From CBDCWT01 sp965223305 (GTDB taxonomy: Bacteria; Planctomycetota; Planctomycetia; Pirellulales; Pirellulaceae): DNA of 64,000 bases. The stretch covers positions 1 to 64,000 of the forward strand of contig CBDCWT010000081.1 of assembly GCA_965223305.1 (NCBI GenBank). The letters run 5' to 3'. Positions 45,601 through 54,269 of this stretch are shown here, in pieces (the stretch's first letter is position 1; each line of letters begins with the position of its first letter). Position numbers and translations under genes: made by a program. The notes under the pieces were generated by a model that did not search any database, was not told the DNA's origin, and worked only from the letters and a program-made list of their open reading frames with translations.

Positions 45601-47077
45601 TGACGCCGGTGGCCGATTCCGTCACGATCTGCGCTTCAGACGGTACCGCAGAAGAGAGAGTAACCGAGAATTCCTCATCACCCTCCACCAGCTTGTCACC
45701 GACGACCTCGATCGTGATCGTCTGGCTAACCTCGCCAGCCGCAAAGGTCACCACCCCCCTGGGTAGCCGGTTGCCAAAATCAGTGGCGTCCGCAGGATCA
45801 TCTCCGCTGCCCTCGACAGTGAAGAAGACGGCCGCTGGAATCTCCGTGTTTCCGCTTCTAGTGACTGTGAAAGACATGCCTGTCGAAGCCGCTTCATCCT
45901 CTGGCCGGACCGCGTCTTCGGCAGCGATTCCCAACTTGATTACCGACAGCGGATCTAGCCACAGGCGGTTGGCCTGGAGCCCGTTGACCGTCAGCACGTC
46001 GAGATCGCCGTCGCTGTCCAGGTCGCCGAGCGCCGCGTCGTTAGTGCTGCTGCTGCCCAAGTTCTGACCGCTGTCGCTGAACTGCCCGCCTTCATTCAGC
46101 CACACACGGTTCCCGTGGAACGAGTTGGCAACGAAAGCGTCCAAGTCACCGTCAGCGTCCAAATCTGCTACAGAAACACTGGAGCTGGCGCTCCCTCCCA
46201 GGTTCTGGTTCGAATTTTGGAACTCGCCGCCTGTGTTCTCCCAGACAACATTGCCTTGAAAGAAGTTTGCCACGAAGGCGTCCAAGTCGCCGTCCCCGTC
46301 GAGATCACCCAACGACACATCAAAGCTGTTGGCGACACCCAGGGACTGCCCGCTGTCTGCGAAAACTCCGCCGTCGTTTAGCCAAACCCGGTTGCCTTGC
46401 ACAACATTCGCTACGAAGGCATCCAAATCACCGTCGCCATCGACGTCGCCTAAGGTGACGCTGTAGCTGAGGTTGCTTCCCAGGTTCTGACCGCTGTCGA
46501 TAAGCTGGCCGCCGTTGTTTAGCCAGACTCGGTTCCCCTCGCGGCGGTTCGCCACGAAAGCATCTAAGTCGCCGTCCCCGTCCAGGTCGCCCAGCGCGAT
46601 TCCAGTGCTATTGCCAATGCCCAGGTTCTGGCCGTCCGACGTGAACACACCTGCATCGTTCAGCCATACGCGGTTACCCTGAAAAGCATTCGCGACCACT
46701 GCATCGAGATCGCCATCGCCGTCTAAATCACCTAGTGCTACGTCGAGGCTATTGTGATCTCCCAGAATCTGACCGCTGTCCGTCAGCACTCCTTCGTTGT
46801 TCACCAAGATGCGGTTTCCACGATGCGAGTTGGCGACAAAGGCATCCAGATCGCCGTCGCCGTCCAAGTCACCCAACTCGACAGCTCGGCCGTTGTCGTT
46901 GCCCAGACTCTGGCCGCTGTCGACGAATTGACCGCTACCGTAGACGCCGGCCGCCAACAAAGTCCTCGCTTCGAGCGGCTCAAGAAACAGGCGGCGCCCG
47001 CGGACTCGGTGGCGGCGCCGGCGCGCGGTCTTAGCTGCGTGCGGGGCAGTTTGCGATCTGTGACGGAGAACGGACAT
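42617..47077 (-). CDS. Giant surface protein: FG-GAP, Calx-beta, carbohydrate-binding and glycosidase-like domains
   Basis: A 1486-residue protein. The N-terminus has a basic stretch and LEPLEARTLLAAG, the LEPR-XLL tag. Residues 29-372 hold seven FG-GAP/VCBS repeats of about 51 residues (LGDLDGDGDLDAFVANS, GNRVWLN). A Calx-beta repeat follows (382-492), then a cadherin-like segment, two carbohydrate-binding-like beta-sandwiches (about 590-732 and 750-909), and a TIM-barrel-like region (about 930-1230) with FFPWAMHTDSNRE, YYWDNENSVSQWE and FRMRVYNSLIAGARGIGYF. The last of these is glycosidase-like, with Glu in WDNEN a candidate acid/base. A further cadherin-like domain ends the protein. Ca-binding DGDGDLD loops are intact. 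It is a secreted or surface protein that may bind and act on glycans. Confidence 0.85.
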   Translation of the reverse strand: MSVLRHRSQTAPHAAKTARRRRHRVRGRRLFLEPLEARTLLAAGVYGSGQFVDSGQSLGNDNGRAVELGDLDGDGDLDAFVANSHRGNRILVNNEGVLTDSGQILGDHNSLDVALGDLDGDGDLDAVVANAFQGNRVWLNDAGVFTSDGQNLGIGNSTGIALGDLDGDGDLDAFVANRREGNRVWLNNGGQLIDSGQNLGSNLSYSVTLGDVDGDGDLDAFVANVVQGNRVWLNDGGVFADSGQSLGVANSFDVSLGDLDGDGDLDAFVANFFQGNVVWENTGGEFQNSNQNLGGSASSSVSVADLDADGDLDAFVANSFHGNRVWLNEGGQFSDSGQNLGSSSTNDAALGDLDSDGDLDVLTVNGLQANRLWLDPLSVIKLGIAAEDAVRPEDEAASTGMSFTVTRSGNTEIPAAVFFTVEGSGDDPADATDFGNRLPRGVVTFAAGEVSQTITIEVVGDKLVEGDEEFSVTLSSAVPSEAQIVTESATGVILNDDLNGLANVVSSLPENTDTSGGVRVADVIAQEGSELALTGADAQHFEIAGGELRLRPDTPLDFESQPQLDVSLELVETVEIGGKAVPPHRQGDNLFTDASINRPTDWYVLNDTIFDTSVSRTDDESGSWKLTTPYPSSEYSRVISKFITFDESGLYHLSFFVRSTNGLSYLGHNLRRWGPQFQSLGNTDFGFNAPAAGDWQEIIVPVEIDVSVSPNIQLHFYKLGNIEDGGTLWVDDIHFGISSATSSVASQPHLSREGPNLFTQTSSNEGFQFIPQNDTVYDPTISHTPDQTGSWKLSTPFDALAPYSIMVSSFITAPETGEYTLSFFMRTEGGPSYIGYNLRRWDENFSGLGNSDWGNAGVSGDGKWEEVVVPIYIDASVSPNIQVRLFHRSTARGRSNGPIWVDDFYFGRGGPTFEKPPPEQRVPFEGSRTRVDELGNFEVLKDGEWEPFFPWAMHTDSNREDWTAYADQGWNVAIWNQSSDSVQKAADAGLMSGFRLAHFANYQGGLYNRTDILEKQIEELIELGLDDDVLFYYWDNENSVSQWEVPLNVMQTVQATDVDENGQRMHPIYVLQGQYNTARSHAAAGSIDVSGTYVSGQVDVVDQSGANSFTVLNNVEGNNRPNSIAQINSASHHPGTFRMRVYNSLIAGARGIGYFADSALKEPAIEDASWAPDMPALANEVDSLMPIIREPHWTSWSVQHDNPRVEVGTRELDGRGHIFLVNQTSTEQEVTLAVDDFPYLPGALQDFFDGSEVASFTGQSVTLTVPPIDIGSGTMVLEITEGVPRREIVATYSLSITDVNESPEIALSQSTGSISEDTDTSSGVLVANVNVTDDALGENTVSLIGPDTDSFEIAANELRLRPNTVLDFSLQPFYHVVVEVDDATIAGSPDDAASFTLSVTGFSGGGEELQAVLGADPLIVAADLQSEAGPVSPPTLPVVAPLDNGFAVVERGPVISAAEESDRSADSPTSVEAVDELFSALADLES

Positions 47078-47648
47078 AACAACTATCTGAGTTGTGGTGT
47101 ACTAGAAACCTGAGGACTGCAAAGGCAAGTTGCTGCCGAGCGTCCGGAGAACCAACTACGCGGAGTAAAGTGGTTCCCCTTGCCTCCGTCCTCAGTGCAC
47201 ACCAAGAAATCATTCTGAACTACTTCGATAGCCGACGCAATCGTTTCGTGAGGATAGTCACCGCGGATTCTATTGATTTATTTTCTGACCTCCGCCGCGG
47301 TCGCCGAACGGCAGGTGGCTGGCTCGTACAGGGCGACCCACTCACCACCCACCAGCTGCCGGCCCTGGGGAGCAGACTCTTGAATCTAACTCATTGACAC
47401 ATAGGGAGATGTGAGCAATCTTACGTTGTCGTTGGGGAATCCCGTTGTTGTTTGTAGCCGGGCCGGAGAGGATAATCTCGGCGACAATTCGCAGGGCTTG
47501 TGGCCCCCGTTGGTTCATTCTCCGGGACGGTGGTGACTTCGGTACCGCGAAATTGTTGCAGTTGCGCGTTTTCCGGTTGGGCTTATCCGGGATTTGTCCG
47601 GCCTGCAAAACCGACTTTCGTGACAAGTGACGAGTTAGTTTGCCGACC
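47078..47648. other. Intergenic, divergent promoter region
   Basis: These 571 bp lie between the minus-strand giant gene and the plus-strand transporter. I see no gene, RNA or repeat of the families above. It should contain both promoters. Confidence 0.45.
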
Positions 47649-48965
47649 ATGCAGTCCCCCACCAATCGCCGTTGGCTGATTTTCGCCTTCAGCTGCGCGA
47701 CGTCCTTCCTGCTCTACTTCCACCGCTATACGTGGAATTTGATACGACCTGAGTTGCAGGAGGAGTACAACTTCACGAACACGCAGTTGGAGCTGTTGGG
47801 CACGGCGTTTTACGCGACCTATGCGATTGGCCAGATCCCTAGCGGGATCATCAGCGATCTGTTCGGCACCCACCTGTTTCTCGTCGTGATCATCGCGGCC
47901 TGGACGGTGACGTTGCCATTGCACGGGCTGAGCGGTCAGCTGGGCGCCTTGACTGGAGTCCGGCTGCTGTTCGGAGTTGGCCAAGCCGGAGCTTATCCCG
48001 CCTTGGGACAGGTTACCCGTACTTGGTTTCCGCCAGGCGCGCGGACGCAGATGCAGGGGTGGGTTGCCAGCTTTTTTGGCCGCGGCGGCGGGGCCATGTC
48101 GTCGATCGTTATGGCGACGTTTCTGATGGGTTGGTGTGGTCTCGCCTGGCGGACGGCGCTCGTCTGGATGAGCGTACCCGGGCTGCTCATGGTGGTTGCC
48201 ATGCTGATCGCGTTCAGGAGTTCACCCGAGGAGGATCCCGATGCGAACGAGGCTGAATGCGAGTTGATCCGGGGAGGTCAGAGGACGGGCGACGAGTCTC
48301 GGGACATCATGCCGTTCGGAACGGCCCTCCGTAATCCGAGCATTGCGATTCTGGTCGCCCAGCAGTTTCTCAACGCGGGTGCGGACGTCGTCTATACGCT
48401 GACCATGGGGAGCTTTTTCCTGTCACTTGGCGCCGCAAAGAGTGAGCTAGGCTGGATGGTTAGTCTGCCGCTGATTGGCGGCGCGGTTGGCGGTGTGGCG
48501 GGCGGTATCTTGAATGATTGGGTCATCCGGCGGACGGGGAGCCGGCGCTGGGCGCGCTCCGGCATTGGTTTCGCCGGGAAGTTTCTTGCTGCCGTCGTGT
48601 TGTTGGGAGCCGTCCATCTGCCGACAGCACGGTGGATTGCGTGCGGGCTGTTTGTGGTCAAGTTCTTCACAGACTGGAGCCAACCGACGGTGTGGGGTAC
48701 GTGCACCGACATCGGCGGAAAGTACTCGGCAACCGTATTCAGCATCAACAACACATCTGGGAACGTGGGCGCCCTCCTGACACCGCTCGCTGTGGGACCG
48801 TTGCTCGATTACTACACAGTCGAAACGACGGTGGACGGTGAGCTGCAGTCAGTAACGAACTTCACGCCGATGTTTGCGTTGGTAGGGGGGATGTACGTTG
48901 GGGCAGCGATACTGTGGCTGTTTCTCGACTGTACGCGGCGTATCGAGGGGCCAGATGAAGAATAG
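47649..48965 (+). CDS. MFS transporter
   Basis: About 438 residues from ATG 47649; a TTG nine bases upstream is the alternative start. Twelve hydrophobic segments are expected, with the family signature RPELQEEYNFTNTQLELLGT after helix 1 and SDLFGTHLFLVVIIAAWTV. GVRLLFGVGQAGAYPALGQ is the motif of the anion/sugar-acid:cation symporter group (ACS-like: organophosphate, hexuronate or phthalate transporters). WVIRRTGSRRWARSGIGFAG is the loop between helices 8 and 9. It imports an unknown organic anion. The last 29 bp of its coding end are duplicated at 49173-49201, just beyond a 181-bp element. Confidence 0.9.
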   Translation: MQSPTNRRWLIFAFSCATSFLLYFHRYTWNLIRPELQEEYNFTNTQLELLGTAFYATYAIGQIPSGIISDLFGTHLFLVVIIAAWTVTLPLHGLSGQLGALTGVRLLFGVGQAGAYPALGQVTRTWFPPGARTQMQGWVASFFGRGGGAMSSIVMATFLMGWCGLAWRTALVWMSVPGLLMVVAMLIAFRSSPEEDPDANEAECELIRGGQRTGDESRDIMPFGTALRNPSIAILVAQQFLNAGADVVYTLTMGSFFLSLGAAKSELGWMVSLPLIGGAVGGVAGGILNDWVIRRTGSRRWARSGIGFAGKFLAAVVLLGAVHLPTARWIACGLFVVKFFTDWSQPTVWGTCTDIGGKYSATVFSINNTSGNVGALLTPLAVGPLLDYYTVETTVDGELQSVTNFTPMFALVGGMYVGAAILWLFLDCTRRIEGPDEE

Positions 48966-48989
48966 TCGTTTCTGCTGCTGGCCCAGGTA

Positions 48990-49170
48990 GTAGAAGGCCG
49001 GAACAAGCGGCGCAGAAGTCCATCTATCAGAGTGATCGTCTTACGCCGCGCCGATCCAGCACAGTCCGAGTGACGCTCAACACGAAACACATTGAACCGG
49101 TGCCGCCGGAACGGCGCGGCGGTCACCGTGCGAGAAATCAAGCATCTGTCTGGACGCTTGTTTCGCCTAC
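48990..49170. repeat. 181-bp element with terminal inverted repeats, copy 2
   Basis: The ends are GTAGAAGGCCGGAACAAGCG and CGCTTGTTTCGCCTAC. It shares the internal GCCGCGCCG and GGAACGGCGCGGCGGTCAC segments with 42332-42512, with more divergence. It lies between a 29-bp perfect direct repeat (48924-48952 and 49173-49201), the first copy being inside the transporter gene. Confidence 0.75.
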
Positions 49171-49255
49171 GACTCGACTGTACGCGGCGTATCGAGGGGC
49201 CGGCTGAACAACACCCCGCGACTTGACACACGCACGGGCAGGCAGTAGAGTCGCC

Positions 49256-49446
49256 GTGTTGCTGGTGGTCGGTGCCATCCACTTGATGCGCCGACGAACA
49301 GGGAACACCGGTGAAAATCCGGGGTGGTCCTCGCCGCTGTAACTGAGTGTGTGGAGTAGCTCATCTCAAACGCCATTGTTCGCCCGACTGGGCGGCGAGA
49401 AGGCTGAGCGACTCTATCTCAGAAACCAGAAGACCTACCAGCACAC
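49256..49446 (+). ncRNA. Cobalamin (B12) riboswitch
   Basis: The conserved cobalamin-riboswitch core is readable: AGGGAACACCGGTGAAAATC at about 49298-49317, CGCCGCTGTAACTGAG near 49331, CGCCATTG near 49372 (the B12-box region), GGCGGCGAGAAGGCTGAG, and the terminal ACCAGAAGACCTACC box at about 49425-49440. The outer P1 stem pairs GTGTTGCTGGT (49256-49266) with ACCAGCACAC (49437-49446). It lies 150 bp upstream of the pseudopilin-like gene and faces it. With cobalamin bound, expression of the genes downstream should fall. I do not see an unambiguous terminator, so control may act on translation. Confidence 0.88.
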
Positions 49447-49596
49447 CGCGGTGGCATGCTACGAGGATAGTCAGCCGCCTGTGGATCGCTTTTGTTTGCG
49501 CCTCGGATAGGTCCGCGCAATCCGATCGTCTTCCGGAGAGAGTAAAAGCTCGCCCGGAATCTGGCGCTCGCGATAGTGCGCGGGCAGAGTGTAGCG

Positions 49597-50397
49597 ATGA
49601 TGCCGCGAAGATCGGTCAACCTGCAGCGCGTCGGCTTCACGCTTGTCGAAATGTTGGTCGTACTGGCAGTCCTGGGGATCCTGGCTGCGCTGCTCATGGT
49701 CTCCGTCCAGTCAGCGCGTGAGTCGGCCCGGCGCGCCGGTTGTTTGAATAACCTCCGTCAGCTTGGCATCGCGTTGCACTCGTACCACGGCTTTCATTCG
49801 ACCTTCCCGCCGGGGGCGATCGAGCCGCGTCCGGTTTGGAGAAATGGGCGGCAGTTTGCCTGGTCGGCGCTGCTGCTGCCGCATCTCGAACATGAGATGG
49901 TTGCCGAGGCCATTGACTTCGGTCGTCCGTTTGACGACCCGGTGAATGAACGCGCGGCGGCGACGGTGATTCCCATCTACCTCTGTCCCAGCACGCCGCG
50001 CAGCTCCCCGCTCCAGCAAGGCCGTGGTGGTTGTGACTACGGAGGAATCTATGGGGAGAGGATCGTCAGCCCTAACGACCCTCCCAAAGGAACGATGCTC
50101 TTCGATCGCGCTCTGCGCATCCGGGACATCCGTGACAGCCTGGGGACGACGTTGATGATCTCGGAAGACTCCAGTTTTCCCGACGGTCAATGGATCAACG
50201 GCCGCAACGTCTTTGACCAGGCGTTTGGGATTAACCAGGCGCCGGCTTTCGAGAACGACATCCGCAGTCGCCATCCAGGGGGTGCGAACGGGCTGTTCTG
50301 CGACAGTTCTGTACGCTTTTTGAATGAGGACATGAACCTGAACGTGCTGGCCGCTATCTGCACTCGCGCCGGTGGTGAAGTCGTACAAGACTTCTGA
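49597..50397 (+). CDS. DUF1559 pseudopilin-like protein, B12-regulated
   Basis: 266 residues from ATG 49597; codons upstream to 49576 are open but improbable. The N-terminus has a type IV pilin/type II secretion methylation motif, GFTLVEMLVVLAVLGILAAL, with Gly-Phe at the prepilin-peptidase site, followed by SARESARRAGCLNNLRQLGI. The body is the planctomycete DUF1559 family (FPPGAIEPRPVW, SALLLPHLEHEMVAEAIDFG), ending DIRSRHPGGANGLFCDSSVR and FLNEDMN. DUF1559 proteins are pseudopilin-like and abundant in planctomycetes, mostly without a known role. The riboswitch upstream ties this copy to B12, and the next gene starts 32 bp later. Confidence 0.9.
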   Translation: MMPRRSVNLQRVGFTLVEMLVVLAVLGILAALLMVSVQSARESARRAGCLNNLRQLGIALHSYHGFHSTFPPGAIEPRPVWRNGRQFAWSALLLPHLEHEMVAEAIDFGRPFDDPVNERAAATVIPIYLCPSTPRSSPLQQGRGGCDYGGIYGERIVSPNDPPKGTMLFDRALRIRDIRDSLGTTLMISEDSSFPDGQWINGRNVFDQAFGINQAPAFENDIRSRHPGGANGLFCDSSVRFLNEDMNLNVLAAICTRAGGEVVQDF

Positions 50398-50429
50398 AGT
50401 CTGTCTAACTCGACGAAGGAGCTTCGACG

Positions 50430-53400
50430 ATGTCAAAAGTGACCTTGTTGTGGAACTTGCACGGGCGACGACTGCGTCGAAACAGTGGCGACTGCGAGCA
50501 ACGTAAGCGTCGGTTGACTTGCGAGCGTCTGGAGGACCGCCGTGTGCTCAGTGCGGGGCCGTACGCACCGGCGGCTGAGGTTGGTGGCTCGACCGCGATT
50601 CACCAGCACGATCCCGCGATCGTCGCCTGGGCGGCAGGTTGGCGCGACTACGTACCTGGCCAGGATGTTGACGTGGACTGGCAGACGCCCGAACGCGCCC
50701 TGGGAGCAGCGACGGGCGACAGCCTCGACATCGTGTCGCTCGGCCGCGGTGGACAAATCACCCTGACCTTCGACCACCCAATCCGCGACGGCAGCGGGGC
50801 CGACTTTGTGGTGTTCGAGAACGGATTCGCTGACGGATTTGTCGAACTCGGCTACGTCGAGGTTTCATCGAACGGCGAGGACTTCTTCAGGTTTCCGAAC
50901 GATTCGGCAACGGCGAGCCCGGTCGGACCGGGCGGAGCACTGGACCCAACCAATCTGTACGGTCTGGCCAGCAAATATCGTGTCGGCTGGGGGACGCCGT
51001 TCGATTTGGAGGACTTGGTCGGCGTTAGCCCGTTGCTCGATGTCGAGAGCATCACTGCAGTCAAGATCGTGGACATCCCGGGGGACGGCACAGCGCTGGA
51101 CAGCGATGGCGATCCGATTTTCGACCCTTTCCCAACGACGGGCAGCGCCGGTCTGGATTTGGAAGCGGTGGGGGTCCTAAATTCCAACACCGCACCGATC
51201 GAGTCGACGCTCGGCCTGGAGGTCCTGGGGGCCAGCCTGCCCGCTGAGGGGCATTGGAATGGCCCCGCTGCTAACGGAGTTCAACGACCGGGCCTGGACG
51301 GTGGGCCCGTGGTCGTGGGTGAATTTGAGAGTGAGGGCGTGTTCTTCAACAACGTCTTTTCTCCGAGTTTCGGCAGCTGGACGGGCTGGTCCTACTCCAA
51401 CACCACCGACACGACAACACCCGGATTTACTAATCAGTACAGCGCCATCGCCGGCCAGGGAGCAGGAAGCTCGAACACCTACGCGGTTGCGTTCCGAGAT
51501 ACTCGGGAGGGAGTTGTCTGGGAGGACACCTATCCTCTGCCCACCATTTCGATGGCCCCCAACCTGTCCGGCACGACGTTCCAGTCGGTTTCCATCACCA
51601 ACACAACCTATGCTGCCTTAGCCATGCGCAACGGGGATCCCTTTGCGAAGAAGTTCGGGGGAGTTGCTGGCGACGACCCCGATTGGTTTCTGCTGACGAT
51701 CGAGGGGAAAGACGACGAGGGTCTCTCAACCGGCACTTTGGAGTTCTACTTGGCGGACTACCGCTTTGCCGACAATTCGCAGGACTACATTGTCGAAGAC
51801 TGGGCAGTTGTCGATCTCTCGAGTCTGCAAGACGCGACCAGTCTCGAGTTCAAGGTGACCTCTTCGGATGTGGGTACCTTCGGCATCAATACACCAGCCT
51901 TTTTCGCTCTGGATAACCTTGTCCTGGCAGAGGAGAACCGGCACCTTGCGGTGTCGGTAGATCGTGGCACGCTGGCGGAGGCGGCAGCTCCGGTGACGTC
52001 GCGGTTTGAGGATCTCGGGTTTTCACTGGACGAGGAGTCGTTTTGGAATGGTTCCGATGGTGCGGGCGGGTTTGTCTCGGACCGTTTGGAGTTCAACAAC
52101 GACTACAACGCGACTTTTGCTGCCTGGCAGGGCTGGGCGTACTCGAATCGGACCGACACCACGATACCGGGATTTGCCAACCAGTACAGCGCGCTGGCCG
52201 GGGGCGGGGCCTTGAACTCGACTACTTATGGAGTTTCCTTTGCCGGCGGCGTTGTCCCCACGGTATCGCTGTCGGATGTGAATTCTGGGCTCGAGTTCCA
52301 GTCCTTGATGGTGACGAACACGACCTACGCCGGTCTGTCAATGTTGCTGGGGGATCCATTCGCCAAGAAGTTCGGAGGGACGGACGGCAGCGAGCCCGAT
52401 TGGTTTCGGTTAACGGTCGAGGGATTCAACTTGGGCGATCAGTCGGTCGGGGCCGTCGAGTTCTATTTGGCGGACTATCGATTCGCAGATTCCGCAGACG
52501 ACTACATCGTGGATGATTGGCGCGTTGTTGATCTCTCCGGCTTGGACGGTGCGGTGCGGTTGTCTTTCTCGCTTGATTCGTCGGACGTCGGGATGTTTGG
52601 CATGAACACACCAGCTTTTTTTGCGGTGGACAACATCGTACTGTCCGATACCCCCTCGAGCATGGCAACTGTGACTCGGAGCACCACCGACCTTACTCAT
52701 CCGCTCTCGGTCCGGCTCATGAGTGACGATCTTACGGAGCTCAGCGTGCCGGCAACCGTCGAGATTCCGGCAAACGAACGTACCGTGCAGTTTCCGATTT
52801 ACGTTGTCGACGACATGGTTCGAGACGGCGTCCAGACAGCGACCATCACGGCGACCGCCGACGGTTACGTAGACGGAGCGAAGTTTGTCGTCGTTACCGA
52901 TGACGACGACCCGCTACTGGTTTCGTCCTTCGAGCCCACGAGTAGCGGGTTTGTGGTTGAGTTTGGCAGCGATCTAGAACCCGAGGCACTGCAGCTCTTC
53001 GGTAGTGAACCTGTCCCCGACGCCGTCTTGGTGGGTCAAGCGACCGGTCCAGTCGCAGGCTCGTTGTGGGTTACGCCTTCGGCGAGAGGAGTTACGTTCT
53101 TGAAAACTGGCGGACCGCTGCTGCCGGACACTTACACGGTAACGCTGCGGAGTGCGGCCAGCGGTTTCAAGTCGCCCGCTGGTATACCTCTGGACGGGGA
53201 CGGCAACGGCCAACCCGGCGGCCATTTCGAAAATACGTTCACCGTCTCGGCTCCGGAGGCCGGCAACGTGACTGTGAGTATCCCTGACTTCGTGCGTGGA
53301 CCAGGGCAAGTCGTGAACATTCCAGCGAATCAAACGAACGGCCTTCCGGTATCGGTGAGTAACGGGGCCGGGATTCGCAATGTCGCTTTTCAGATCAGCT

Positions 53401-54269
53401 TCGATCCCGATTTGCTAGAAGTGACTGGTGTCACGGTCGCCGACGGCATGCCCGTCGGCGCAACGGCTGCGTTGAACGTTGCTGCTGCGGGACGGGTCGA
53501 GGTGACGTTTTCAAGTCCGCTTGAGTTGCCGGCGAGCAGCACCACGTTGGTCATGTTGCAGGCGAGTGTACCGGCTGCAGACGCGACCGAGATCTATCGA
53601 AGCAGCGGTCTGCTTGACATTCACGATGTGTCGATCCGCGACGCTGCCGACAACTCGCTGCCAACAACCGCTGACGACGGTTGGCATGCAGTGACGTTTT
53701 TCGGCGACGTATCGGGTAATGGCAGAATCAATGCGGCGGATGCCTCTCTGGTAGCACGGTTGGTTGCCAACCTTGAAACAGGACTGCCAGTTTCGCTGGT
53801 GACAGATCCGGTGCTGGTTGGCGACGTTAGTGGGAATAGCCGTGTGAACGCCTTCGACGCCTCTCTGGTGGCGCAAGTGGCGGCCCTGATCTCCGTGCCG
53901 ACGATTCCGCCGATCCCGGACGGAGTGGTAATTGCTACGGACGTGCTCGCCGGCTTGTCGCCTCGAGTTGCTGTGGGTCGTGAGCCCCCGGCCGGCGCCT
54001 CCGATGTCACTGTGCCGAGTGCGGGCAATCGGCGCCCAGATCGATCGGACTCGGACGCGGCACCCCAGCGGGATCGGCTATCCTTCGCCGGCAGACCGGA
54101 CTATTTCGCGCCGGCCACAGCGGGGAGCGGCGCCAGCCAACCGGAGCTGTCTGGCGAGGAGGAACGGCTTGCGTGGTTGGCGGACCAGGCCCTTGCAGAC
54201 TTGCTCGGAGTTTGGATGACAGAAAAATTAGGACAGAAAGATGGCGTAGCTTCAGACCTTCTCGAGTGA
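50430..54269 (+). CDS. Giant DUF4465 surface protein, B12-regulated
   Basis: A 1279-residue protein from ATG 50430 with AAGGAG eight bases upstream. The N-terminus carries RLTCERLEDRRVLS, a LEPR-XLL-like tag. Domains in order are a beta domain (60-255, DFVVFENGF and VKIVDIPGDG), two DUF4465 domains (about 295-500 and 525-740) each with GWSYSN-TDTT, FANQYSA, YADAYRF-like LADYRFAD and DDW-VVDLS segments, a Calx-beta-like repeat (745-825), an SD-repeat-like domain (828-940), a cohesin-like domain (945-1075) and two dockerin-type Ca loops (GDVSGNGRINAADASL, GDVSGNSRVNAFDASL). I recall DUF4465 and the N-terminal domain type from bacterial B12-uptake loci. It probably captures cobalamin or its carrier at the surface. 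Confidence 0.85.
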   Translation: MSKVTLLWNLHGRRLRRNSGDCEQRKRRLTCERLEDRRVLSAGPYAPAAEVGGSTAIHQHDPAIVAWAAGWRDYVPGQDVDVDWQTPERALGAATGDSLDIVSLGRGGQITLTFDHPIRDGSGADFVVFENGFADGFVELGYVEVSSNGEDFFRFPNDSATASPVGPGGALDPTNLYGLASKYRVGWGTPFDLEDLVGVSPLLDVESITAVKIVDIPGDGTALDSDGDPIFDPFPTTGSAGLDLEAVGVLNSNTAPIESTLGLEVLGASLPAEGHWNGPAANGVQRPGLDGGPVVVGEFESEGVFFNNVFSPSFGSWTGWSYSNTTDTTTPGFTNQYSAIAGQGAGSSNTYAVAFRDTREGVVWEDTYPLPTISMAPNLSGTTFQSVSITNTTYAALAMRNGDPFAKKFGGVAGDDPDWFLLTIEGKDDEGLSTGTLEFYLADYRFADNSQDYIVEDWAVVDLSSLQDATSLEFKVTSSDVGTFGINTPAFFALDNLVLAEENRHLAVSVDRGTLAEAAAPVTSRFEDLGFSLDEESFWNGSDGAGGFVSDRLEFNNDYNATFAAWQGWAYSNRTDTTIPGFANQYSALAGGGALNSTTYGVSFAGGVVPTVSLSDVNSGLEFQSLMVTNTTYAGLSMLLGDPFAKKFGGTDGSEPDWFRLTVEGFNLGDQSVGAVEFYLADYRFADSADDYIVDDWRVVDLSGLDGAVRLSFSLDSSDVGMFGMNTPAFFAVDNIVLSDTPSSMATVTRSTTDLTHPLSVRLMSDDLTELSVPATVEIPANERTVQFPIYVVDDMVRDGVQTATITATADGYVDGAKFVVVTDDDDPLLVSSFEPTSSGFVVEFGSDLEPEALQLFGSEPVPDAVLVGQATGPVAGSLWVTPSARGVTFLKTGGPLLPDTYTVTLRSAASGFKSPAGIPLDGDGNGQPGGHFENTFTVSAPEAGNVTVSIPDFVRGPGQVVNIPANQTNGLPVSVSNGAGIRNVAFQISFDPDLLEVTGVTVADGMPVGATAALNVAAAGRVEVTFSSPLELPASSTTLVMLQASVPAADATEIYRSSGLLDIHDVSIRDAADNSLPTTADDGWHAVTFFGDVSGNGRINAADASLVARLVANLETGLPVSLVTDPVLVGDVSGNSRVNAFDASLVAQVAALISVPTIPPIPDGVVIATDVLAGLSPRVAVGREPPAGASDVTVPSAGNRRPDRSDSDAAPQRDRLSFAGRPDYFAPATAGSGASQPELSGEEERLAWLADQALADLLGVWMTEKLGQKDGVASDLLE

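Noticed and set aside
46000..46980. Periodic DNA repeat in the giant FG-GAP gene as a mobile array
   Set aside because: The period of about 153 bp follows the FG-GAP protein repeats and is explained by the protein.
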